The notes beneath the pieces were generated by a model that did no database searches, had not been told where the DNA came from, and saw nothing but the letters and a program-made list of their open reading frames with translations. DNA of 64,000 nt from Desulfoluna sp942491485 (lineage in GTDB: Bacteria; Desulfobacterota; Desulfobacteria; Desulfobacterales; Desulfolunaceae), in assembly GCA_942491485.1 (NCBI GenBank), contig CALOAX010000010.1, positions 1 to 64,000 on the forward strand, given 5' to 3'. Below are positions 25,900 to 35,500 of this stretch, piece after piece (position 1 is the stretch's first letter; the number at the start of each line of letters is the position of its first letter). A program made the position numbers and the translations under genes.

Positions 25900-26124
25900 A
25901 TGACGATTTTCGGGGCATTGATTGGGTTGGGTATTTTATGTGCAACAGTGATGTGGGGTAATAAGCTTGAGAACAGGCTGCTGCGCTACCTGGCGGCAGC
26001 GGTGGGTATCATGATCGGTTTAGCCGCCGCTGGGTACATCGCAGGTGATGAAGCGGGCAAGGCAGGAGAGTATATGGTCTATATGGCCGTCCCGGCCCTT
26101 ATTCTCAAGAAGATCTTTGCATAG
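25900..26124 (+). CDS. Small membrane protein of unknown function
   Basis: A 74-residue protein with two to three short hydrophobic segments (MTIFGALIGLGILCATVMWG; LRYLAAAVGIMIGLAAAGYIAG; YMAVPALILKKIF). The start at 25900 is chosen for AAAGGA upstream; the frame is open to 25849. It follows the two-helix protein and is ended by the terminator at 26239. Confidence 0.6.
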   Translation: MTIFGALIGLGILCATVMWGNKLENRLLRYLAAAVGIMIGLAAAGYIAGDEAGKAGEYMVYMAVPALILKKIFA

Positions 26125-26238
26125 ATTAAAGATAGCAGCCATTGCCCTGACGTTGAAACTTGAAAATCAGGGTTGATGGGCGCGCCTGAAAGATGCCGTG
26201 GTCGTTTTTACGGGATTTGATTGAAATAATCTGGAGAG

Positions 26239-26270
26239 CAGCCCCTGAACTACGTGTTCAGGGGCTGTTT
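26239..26270 (+). terminator. Rho-independent terminator
   Basis: CAGCCCCTGAAC pairs perfectly with GTTCAGGGGCTG over a five-base loop and is followed by TTTGCGTT. It lies 115 bases after the small membrane protein pair. Confidence 0.75.
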
Positions 26271-26280
26271 GCGTTATGAT

Positions 26281-26540
26281 ACACGGATCCCCGGTCATCC
26301 GCTTTTCAAAGGGTGACGATCTACCGGGCAAATCTGCACCTCATATCCTGGCGCATGCCTGACAGCCGGGGAAGACGAAATCGGTGATCTGTCGACACGC
26401 AAAAAATGAAACAGGTCTCTTCTCCAAAACGGTCGCAATACCCTACCCTTCACGCGAATGCCTCAAAAGCGATTGCATCACGGCGACCTAAACGCATTCG
26501 CCATAGGGTTTCCAGGTGCCCCCACCTGGCCACCGGAGGC
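26281..26540 (-). repeat. Long bracket repeat, type D, copy 1 (about 260 bp)
   Basis: Contains ACGGATCCCCGGTCATCCGC, CTGACAGCCGGGGAAGACGA, GAAACAGGTCTCTTCTC, GCGATTGCATCACG and the stem CAGGTGCCCCCACCTGG, ending in the edge CACCGGAGGC at 26540. It is closely matched by 29069-29330. The CAGGTG/CACCTG arms are compensated relative to AAGGTG/CACCTT in copy 2. Confidence 0.85.
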
Positions 26541-26710
26541 ACCGTTGGAAATTTAGCAAAAAAAACATTCAATTGCTGTTATTAATGAACTACTATTTCA
26601 TGCCGTGGGGAAGCGGAGAGGGGTCTCGGAAGCTATCGGCGCGTGTGAGGTACGCCTTTGCATTCTGGGTTCATGATGGAAGGTACGTTTACGAAGGTAA
26701 AGGGATTGCA

Positions 26711-27307
26711 ATGTTTAAAAACAGCAAAGTGTTCACGTCCGTGTGCGTCAAGTTTCTCATTTTATTGTCTCTTGTGATTCTGCTCAGCAGCTGCTCAACC
26801 ATGAAACGGCTGAACCGGTTCAGGGCTCCTGAGACAACGTACGAGTACGTTCCTGTTGTTGAAGAAAACGTCCGGTTTGTGGTGCTGCCGTTTAACAACT
26901 ACATCACCCAACTCGAATTCGCCGCCAAGATTGAGAACATTTTACTCGAGGCCGGGCTGAACCTTCTGGCGCCTCCGCGTGGGACCAAGACCATTGAAGA
27001 GAGGACCGGGGCCGGCGTGTCCCAACGCCGGGTTGTCGGGGCGTCGTCATCATTGGGTCGGAACAATCTGAAAACCGTCAGAATCGAGAGATACATCGCG
27101 TCTGAAACCATTGATGCCGAGTACATTGTTGAAACCATGCTGAAAGACTCCTACGGCACCATTAAATTCACACGGTTGCGTGACCATAAAATCATGAGTG
27201 TCATTACCCTCACCGGCTCCAAATCCACGTTTAAAAAAGAGATTTACAAAAAGCTCGAGGCCATGCACTTCATTTCAAAAATCGAGGTTCAGGTGCAAGG
27301 GGAGTAG
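26711..27307 (+). CDS. Putative outer-membrane or periplasmic lipoprotein
   Basis: A 198-residue protein with a lipoprotein signal: hydrophobic core FLILLSLVILLSSC, with the lipobox LSSC giving Cys28. The mature part has VRFVVLPFNNYITQLEFAAKIENILLEAGLNLL, a fold-like strand-helix unit seen in lipoproteins that gauge envelope state, then DAEYIVETMLKDSYGTIKFTRLRDHKIMSVITLTGS. This resembles CsgG/TolB-N-like lipoproteins only loosely, and I make no family claim. ATG 26711 has AGGG about seven bases upstream. A type D repeat lies 170 bases before it. Confidence 0.7.
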   Translation: MFKNSKVFTSVCVKFLILLSLVILLSSCSTMKRLNRFRAPETTYEYVPVVEENVRFVVLPFNNYITQLEFAAKIENILLEAGLNLLAPPRGTKTIEERTGAGVSQRRVVGASSSLGRNNLKTVRIERYIASETIDAEYIVETMLKDSYGTIKFTRLRDHKIMSVITLTGSKSTFKKEIYKKLEAMHFISKIEVQVQGE

Positions 27308-27677
27308 GGCTGCGGGGGTTAGTGAATAGGGGAAAAGCGTTCTTCGTTCCTGGTTCTTCGTTCTTGGTTCGAGGAGTCGCTGCGCGAGCCAGTGGATAAT
27401 GAGTGGTGAATAGTGAGTAGTGAGTAGTGAATAGGGGAAAAGCGTTCTTCGTGCTTGGTTCGAGGAGTCGCTGCGCGAGCCAGTGGATAGTGGGTAGTGA
27501 ATAGCTTAAAAACCACGAAGAGCACGAAGCGCCCTTCGGGCTGCACGAAGCGGTGTTAAACGTTTCAGTCGTTGTTCACGGGCAACGCCCGTCAGCGAAT
27601 GTGATCGACCCGAGGAACGAGGGTCGGGAGCATTCGCAACCTGGGGTCCAGGGGATCATCCCCTGGCCGCCGGAGGC
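27308..27677. repeat. GAACCAAG, CACGAAG and type C bracket repeats
   Basis: Two GCGTTCTTCG...TTGGTTCGAGGAGTCGCTGCG units (27340-27385 and 27441-27480) with GTGAATAGTGAGTAGTGAG direct repeats between. Then CCACGAAGAGCACGAAGCGC, then a type C bracket copy at 27576-27677 with its edge facing the S1 gene. No gene is seen. Confidence 0.8.
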
Positions 27678-27771
27678 TGTTTTTCGGAACGGAATAAATA
27701 GTTACTTTTTATCTTATATTTTTGCTTCGGCCCTTACACGGGCGATGGCAACGATTTGGGCAGGAAGAGAT

Positions 27772-28563
27772 ATGAATACAGCAGATCCATTGGCAACAAT
27801 TGCCAGTCGTTACCCTGAAGGTTCCCGTATACAAGGCCGTGTAACCCGGTTTCTTGAGTACGGGTGTGTTGTTGACGTCGAAGACGGGATTGTGGGGTTT
27901 CTTCATAACGCTGACATGCGTTGGACTTCGAGGGTCGCGCACCCATCCGACGTGGTGACCGTGGGTGACCTTGTAGAGGTGATGGTGCTGTCCGTCAATG
28001 AAGAGTCTCGTCGTATCTCTTTGGGGCTGAAGCAATGTCAGGAGAACCCATGGAAGGGCATTGCCGAGCGTTACCCGGAAGGCTCTCGTTTGGAGGGGCG
28101 TGTCACCCATATTGTTGACTACGGGTGCTTCGTTGAAGTCGAAGAGGGGATTGAAGGGATCGTTCACGTCTCTGAGATGCATTGGACCAACAGGAACATA
28201 CATCCCTCAAGAGTGGTGGCCGTGGGTGACCTTATTGAGGTGATGGTGTTGGATGTCCATGCAGAGCGCTGTCGTTTCTCCCTTGGACTGAAGCAGTGCC
28301 ACGAGAATCCATGGGAGCGGTTTGCTGCCAAGCACAAAAAAAACGATAACGTCTCAGGCAAGATCCAGTCCGTCACCAACATGGGATTCTTTGTCGAGCT
28401 TGAAGGCGGTGCTGTGGGGCATGTTTTTCCGTCGGATATTTTACGGGCCGATGGCGATGAGGTGTCTCTTCAGGACTTCAGCAAAGGCGATGATATCGAC
28501 GTTGTTGTCCTGAGCATTGACGCAGAGCGTGAGCGTATCAACTTAAGGGTGACGTTAAACTGA
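27772..28563 (+). CDS. Three-domain S1 RNA-binding protein, RpsA-like
   Basis: A 263-residue cytoplasmic RNA-binding protein made of three S1 domains, about 16-85, 102-172 and 186-258. The linkers ISLGLKQCQENPW and FSLGLKQCHENPW, and blocks such as RYPEGSRLEGRVTHIVDYGCFVEVEEGIEGIVHVSEMHWTN, are nearly those of S1 domains 3-4 of ribosomal protein bS1. It looks like a shortened paralogue of rpsA rather than rpsA itself (normally about 550 residues, six domains). It could bind mRNA for translation or RNA decay. AGGAAGAG precedes ATG 27772; the upstream open frame crosses repeats. Bracket edges lie on both sides. Confidence 0.9.
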   Translation: MNTADPLATIASRYPEGSRIQGRVTRFLEYGCVVDVEDGIVGFLHNADMRWTSRVAHPSDVVTVGDLVEVMVLSVNEESRRISLGLKQCQENPWKGIAERYPEGSRLEGRVTHIVDYGCFVEVEEGIEGIVHVSEMHWTNRNIHPSRVVAVGDLIEVMVLDVHAERCRFSLGLKQCHENPWERFAAKHKKNDNVSGKIQSVTNMGFFVELEGGAVGHVFPSDILRADGDEVSLQDFSKGDDIDVVVLSIDAERERINLRVTLN

Positions 28564-28581
28564 ACCATGCAAAAAAGTGAT

Positions 28582-28683
28582 GCCTCCGGCGCCAAGGGCT
28601 GAGCCCTTGGAACCCAGGTTCGCAAATGCTCCGAACCCTCGTTCCTCGGGTACGTCACATTTGCTGACGGGCTTCGCCCGTGA
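28582..28683 (+). repeat. Type C bracket repeat after the S1 gene
   Basis: Edge GCCTCCGGCGCC 18 bases after the stop, then CAAGGGCTGAGCCCTTGG, GCAAATG/CACATTTGC arms, CGAACCCTCGTTCCTCGGGT and ACGGGCTTCGCCCGT. Confidence 0.9.
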
Positions 28684-28783
28684 ATAACCGAAGAGGTTAT
28701 CCAAGCTCCTTCATGCAGCCCGAAGGGCGCTTCATACCCTCCCTGATTAAGCAGGTTTGGCTTGGCGTATGTGCGAATCGATT

Positions 28784-28818
28784 GGCCCCCGGCAGTGATG
28801 CCGGGGGCCTTTTTTTTG
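28784..28818 (+). terminator. Strong rho-independent terminator
   Basis: GGCCCCCGGC pairs perfectly with GCCGGGGGCC over AGTGAT and is followed by eight Ts. It is 220 bases past the S1 gene, beyond a bracket repeat. Confidence 0.85.
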
Positions 28819-29551
28819 GTGATGCAACTATTCTGCTTTCTATCGCCTTCCGGCTGCAAGGTCTGGGTTCACAGGCCTTGCCGGGGTAACGACCCACAGT
28901 ACACGAATGGCGACGGTTGGCGTCGTAGCAAAAGAAGACCTTATGAACCACAAGAGCGATGAGCTCACGTGTGCGGCCAAGCCGCTTTCGTGCTCTTTGT
29001 GTTAGAACCTCATTCTGTCACGCGGTTTGAAGCAACCGTTAATATGACTATCGAGAGGTGGCGACTTGCACACATGGATCCCCGGTCATTCGCCGTGCTA
29101 AGGGTGCTGGGTTTACACCGTTTAAGCCTTACGGTCATTTTAGGTTGCCCTGACAGCCGGGGAAGACGAAATTGAGGCGCTGTCATTAAGCAAAAATGAA
29201 ACAGGTCTCTTCTCAAGAACGGTCGCAATACCTTACCCTCCGTGCGAATGCCTCAAAAGCGATTGCATCACGCCGACCTCCACGCATTCGCCACAGGGTT
29301 TCAAGGTGCCCCCACCTTGTCGCCGGAGGCAGCCAGGTTAAAGATGCCTCCGGCGGCCCTGCCGGGGACCAAACTTTTGAAAAGTTGAATAAACAGGTTT
29401 TTATGGGCACACCCGATAAATTCATGTTTGAAGGCGGATGTGATTTGCCCCGATGAACGAGGGGCAAAACACATCCGCAACCTGCTTTCAAGGTGGCACA
29501 CCTTGCCGCCGGTGGCTTGTTTCCTCAACCATAGAAGGCTTTGTTTATTGT
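28819..29551. repeat. Repeat-only stretch: type D copy 2, type A, type B
   Basis: No gene seen. 29069-29330 is the second type D copy (see 26281). 29346-29402 is a type A copy with AAACTTTTGAAAAGTTG. 29431-29516 is a type B copy ending GCCGCCGGTGGC, whose edge faces the stop of the giant lipoprotein gene. Confidence 0.85.
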
Positions 29552-32500
29552 CTACCTGGCCGTGGTTTCGAGCAGGATGGGGTCATCGCCTGCGGTGTGT
29601 GTCCATAAATAATAATGGTCGGCACCTTTGGTTGCGTAGAGGAACTGGTTCGAGCCCACCGTCTCCGTGTAGAAGGTGATCCGTTCCTGGCTTGGGGTGC
29701 CCACCTCCATGAGTTCGTTGCTTGTTGCGGGTTCCATGGCATACACCTGATATTCAAGCTGCGCGGTGTAGCTTTGGATATTGATATAGACGGTGCCGCC
29801 CACAACGCAAATCTCTCCCCAGACTTGCCTGTAACCAGGCAAGTTCCACAGCTTTTTCACTTCAACAGTCCCCCCTTCGGTGCCGTCTGAGGTCCAGATG
29901 GCATCATTCCGTACAAAATAGAGGGACCCACCCACGACAAACATCTGCTTGACGCTGATCAGTTGCTGGCTTTCAGCGCCTTTGACCAGCTCGGTGCCCC
30001 CTTCTGTGCCGTCGCTTTTCCACAGGTCCAGGTGGTGAATGGTGTTGCCCTGGCTATCCGTAGAGTCGTACCCGACATGAAAATAGAGAAGGCCGCCGAC
30101 ATCGGTCAGATGCCACGGTGGGTTCTCGAATCCTTTCAAAAGCTTTGTTCCGGCGGGTGTGCCGTTACTCACCCAGAGGCCGCAGGCGTTGCCGCCCATG
30201 GTGTCGGAGGCGAAAAAGAGCTGGCCGTTGGAGGGGGTGAGGTGGCCTTCGATGTCGAGGGAGGTTTTCACCGCGATTGTGCCGCCTTCTGTTCCATCGC
30301 TCGTCCAGAGGGCATCAGGGTTGCCGCTATTTCCATTGAGGTAAAAGTAGAGCGTGCTGCCGATGGTTTGCAACTGCTGGATGTTTCCGCCGGAGATGGA
30401 TTTCACCTCGGCGGTGCCGGCGTCTGTGCCGTCTGTTTTCCACAGGGCTGTCTCGGTGGATGTGGGGGCGGTTCGGAAGAAGACCTCTCCCCCCAATGCC
30501 GCAAAGGATGAGTATTCGACATCTGTCAGGCCGTTTTTAAGGGGTGTTGCCCCGCCGCTAACGGTTGCGGTAAAGAGCCGCTGGTCTCCGTTTTCGTCGT
30601 CATAGGTATAATAATAACGGCTCCCTGATTTGAACGGGCGGGTGTAAAAGGAGACCGAGTCACCGGTTGGGTTGGCATCGGTTAACAGGGTTGCAGTGCT
30701 CCCGTCCGTTCTCCAGAGCTCGGTGCCGTGGGTGCTGTCGGCAAAGGGGATGAGGATGGAGGGCTTGTGGGAAATGGTGAAGCTCTGTTCACTGGTGTAG
30801 GTGCCGTCGCTGACGCGGATGATGATGGTTTGGTTGAGGATGCTCTCCGAATCAAAGGTCCCGGTGGACAGGGTGCCGGTGCAGTCATACCCGCCGGTTG
30901 CGTTGGGTGTTGCGACAATGTCGGAGAGGGTGGTGCCGATGTACCCGCCCGGGGTGGTGACGGACTCGACACGGGCCGTGATCTCCAGCTCGTCCACAGG
31001 GGTGTCCCGGTCGGAGACCGTGAAGGCAAAGGTGAGGGTCTCGGAGGCGTTGACGCTGACCACGGAGTTGATAAGGTCCCCCGTGATTTGCGGCCCTTTG
31101 TATGCGGTGCCGTCGTACAGGCTCAGGAGGTGCAGGGTCGCGCCTTCAAAGCCAAGGGCCAGGTCTCGATCGGTGTCCGCAAATTCGAATTTTCCGACTT
31201 TTTCTGTGCTCTGGTACACGTTGGTGTCGTCCCTGTGGGGGCTCACCGCGGATTTGAGATACCCGGAGCAGGTGATGCCGTCGGCGCAGTAGTAGGACCC
31301 GTCCGGGTTGTACCGGAGGGACGGGACATTCTGGTACGAGGATCGGTCTCCGAAGTAGTAGGCATCGGTGTATTGATCATACCGGAGTTGAAACAGGTTT
31401 AATCCCAGTCGCAGCACCGCGGTCGACCCGTTGATGGTTGAGACGCACTGCAGGTCGTTGACGCGGTCCCTGAACGAGAAGATGGTTTTAAGGGGGTAGT
31501 ACGACTTGATGTTGACCTCGTAGGGCGGCGAATAGAAAATATCCCGGGTATCTGTCAGCTCAAGACGGTTGCTGGCGTTGATGGTAAAGAGCAGGAGGTC
31601 GTTGCCCACCAGTTCAAACAGGCAGTCCAGGTTGTCGCTGGTGCAGTTGGCCTGAACGGTTTCCCAGTCGGGCCACCAGGCCTCTCCCTCTTCGCCGAAC
31701 AGAAGGGCCCGTGTGAGCACGGCGACATGGGTCTCATCGATGAATTCAATGCTTGTGAGGGGCGCACCGTTGCCGAAGGAGTTGGAGGTGAGGCGGGTAA
31801 TTTCTGTGGTCTCCCCCACGTTTTGGGCCACGTCAACGCCGTACACATTCAAGCGGGTGTAGGCAGGGGCCATTTTGTCTGTTCCGGCATAGTCCGTGGG
31901 GACGAAGGGCACCAGCAACCGCGTCCGGCTTGGGGAGAGCTTTGCCTTTAAGATGCTCTGGACCGGATTGCCCGAGGCGTCTATGACGGGCACGTTTTGT
32001 TCAAGGGTCATAACCCCTGCGTCCGTGTACTTCACGACCATGAGCCGAGCGCCGTTATGGTGGGAGATGGCAAAGAGCATCCGATTGCCCGGAAGCAGGC
32101 GGAGCATCGGCAAGGGCAGTGTTTTGGATGAGAGAGAGGAGGACGAGGTGAGCGCTTCTTTGATGGGAAGCAGATCGCCGGAGAAGTCATTCACATCATA
32201 GGTGAACCGCTCCGACAGGTGGTAGGGGCCGACGCCGTACTCGATGAGGGTCGCGTTTGTCAGGGAGTCGCCCACAATGGCCGCGCCGTTGAAGACATCC
32301 AGGAGGCGCCCCGTGGCGGGGGTGCTGGCCATGGACTTCATTTTCATGGAGTAGGTGTCCCGGCCACTTCCCATGACACCAAGGTCCAGGGAGGTGTCCA
32401 CCATGGGATGGGGGATGCTGATGTCTCCCATGGTCAGGTTGAGGGTCAGGGAGACCAAGGCGCTGGGCCGGCGGTTTCGGTTGTGGGCTTTCTGGCGTTC

Positions 32501-35500
32501 AAAGTCCGGGCTCAAGGGGTTTTCAAGGCAGAGCTGGTTGCTTGAGTTGTAGATGGGGTATTCGGTGATCACAAGCCGGTAGTTGTTGCCGCCCAGGAAC
32601 TCCCATGTAAAGTCCGCGTGCTTGTTAAAGATCTCTTCCAGCTGGATGGTCTGGCTGAAGACACCGATCATGTCGTCATCTTCGACGCTCATGGAGTCAT
32701 CTTCCATGACAGCCAGCTCCACATAGACGGCTGCGGCGTTGTACCCGCCCCCTGAGTAGAGAACCGTATCGGGTGTCTCCAGGGTCTGGCCATCTGTGAC
32801 GCCAGCAAAACGCAGGTAATGCCAGGGGTGGTCGCCATCGATGATGGCCTCGCTTTCGGTGAACACCGCGTGCAGGGCGTCCCCCTCCTGGGGCTTGTCA
32901 CTGACCACTCCCACATAGGGGAGCAGGTTGATTTCGGCCGTGTTGTCGTCCTCTTCGTAATTCGACAGGATTTTTACCCGGTCGAGGAGAACCTCCAGGT
33001 TGGAGACGGGAACAGAGCTGACCCGTTTGAATTCCACCTCTGCCCGGGTTTTTTTGCCTGTGCCGAGAAGGTACTTGGCGTTGGACTTAAGGACGTTGTT
33101 TCCGTTTCCGGCCGAGCCTTTATTTTCATAATTGTTGATGAGGCTGTCGAGATCATCGAAGAGGTCTCGCCCCTCGGTGAGCGAGTTGATGCTGCTGCTT
33201 GTTTTTAACCGTTGCTTTGCCTGTTCAATGTTGCCTGCCCTGATCAAATCCATAATATCTTCGGCTTCGGCCATCACCGTCGCGCCGCCGATGGCTGCCG
33301 AAGACCCGGCGATGATTCTGTAGACATCCGCCGCGCTGCCCAGCTGTTCATAGTCCAGGTTCAGGAGCAGGTCGGCGTTCTGGGCAAATTGCAGGCCTGA
33401 GCTTGAAAGATTGGCGCAATCGCAGGCAATCTGTGCGTAATTCAGCGTCTGGCCGTAGGTGTCGATCTCTGTGTTCTGCTCAGGCACCCCGGACATAAAG
33501 AATCTAAAGGCGTCCTGGTGATGCAGGCCATAAAAGGGGTCGCTGCTGGAGTATCGGTTGATGCTGGCCCGGGCACTGCCCAGGGGATCATCCTGGGCGG
33601 CGAGCTCCACGTCATGGAGGTCGTCCACCAGGTCCACCGACTCGCAGATCAGGCCGACAAAGTTGCCGGTTACGATGTTAAAGGTCTGGCTGGCGAGATA
33701 GCTGACAAAGGCCCAGTTCGCTGCGTTGACATCGTAGACGTCCTGATCGCTTGCCGTGTAATCAAAGGTGATGGGCAAGGTGCTTTGGCTCAGGCGATCC
33801 AGCGTGACCCCGAAGATGGGGCGGTTGGCCTGGATGATGACGGGGATGCGGGGGTACGTCCCCTGCAGTGCCGCTGTGAAGCACTCGGTGTCGCCTTCTC
33901 CGCATGTTGTAAATTCCTGGGTTTTGTAGGGCACCCCGTCGTAGGGGAACTGGGCCGTGTCCACCTGCACGGTTCTGTCTTTCCAGTTTTGGTAGAGGTC
34001 GTAATAGTTGGACAAGAGGTTCAGGTACTCGACATCCTGATACTGGCGCTGCATTTTCTTGGAAAAATCCCGCATGACCATTTGTGCTTTGTAGTGGTCG
34101 GGAACGGGTTCGGCCATGTTGTAAGGCCCCAGCTCCCCCCGGATGCAAACGGCTGACTCTCCGTTCTGGTCCCGGCATTCGTAGACTTCCGGGTCGTTCT
34201 GATAATCAAAGGTGTGCACTTCCTCGTAGCAGCGCTGCAGGGAGTCGAACAGGGTCTTGTATTTGAAGCACTCACCGGCAGGCTCAAATTCATGGCCGCT
34301 TTTTTCCGATTTGGCCCACGCCTGCCAGAGCGCCACCTTTTCATTGAGCTTGTCGCCACTGGCGATGATGTCATCGATGTAAGAGGGGATCAGGAGCTTG
34401 GGGGCCATGCTGGTGTTCAGGTCAATGGTCACCTCGCCCTCGTTGAAGGAGCCTGTCTCACCCTGGGTTTTGAGAGAAATATTTTTCACGACACCGAGCA
34501 TGAACTCTTTGGTTTGAACGTCGGCATCGGTGTTGATGAGGGTGGTGAGGTTGAAGGCGGTCTGGTTGTTAAAAAAGATCGCTTTGGGGGACAGCCCCGT
34601 GATCTCCTCTGAATTGGCGGAGACACTTCCCTGGGGCAGAATGTCCAGGCGCCAGATGCCGGAGTCCCTGTCCACGGGGGCAGACAATCCATCCTGGTCA
34701 CCCGTGTAGACATCGCCATACGGGGAATACAGAAGAAAGGTAAACCGGGCTTTTGCGGCATCATCGGTCTCAATTTTAAATGAGACGTCGAGCTTGTCCA
34801 GGTGGGAGTCGAGGGTGCTGAAGGTGTACGATTTGGGGTGAAAGAAGTGACTTGATGTGAGCAGCTCTGCGGCCTGACCATTCTTCAGGAACTCTGCGCC
34901 GTCAGAAAAGGCGTGCTCGGTAAGGCGCTCGGGTTTGATCATCTCGATGAGGGTCACATTGTACACTGTGCTTGCGCCGACAAATCGATACGGCTTGCAA
35001 CGGTTCGCGTTGGTGATGGGCAGGTAATAGAACTGCGTGTCGCTGGAGGTGCCGGAGGTGAGGGTCTGCCCGTCACTGTCAACGATGGTCGCCTCCCGGC
35101 TGGTCACAATGAGGGCGATGCCGGTTTCCGGAAACGAGACCGTTGCATCGCCTCCGTCGGCCTGGACCAGGAGGGTGTCGATGGGCTCATTGGGTTGGGC
35201 AATGCGCATGGGCAGGTTGGGCAGGCGTGCTATGGCACAACCGGTGGTGCCGGATGGGCCAGGCCCAATACCGCCGCTTGCCTTGAGCTCATCCACGGGG
35301 TTCACAAGGGTGTACCCGTCCGAGAGGCTTCTTACTGCCTTGGACTCGGTCAGGGCTTTGGAGCCTGCGGCCTTGGTGAGGGTCGTGTCACGGGCCAGGA
35401 CATTTTGAGAGCGCTGGTCGAGGTTGCCGAAGTTATTGACCATGGCGACCTTGCCGAAGGCTGTTTGCAGGGCAAGGAACTCGTCCATGGTCAGGGGCGA

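Noticed and set aside
28889..29068. Possible small gene on the plus strand (about 28969)
   Set aside because: The open frame consists of CACAAAGAGCACGAAAG-type repeat and bracket sequence; no ribosome site or motif.
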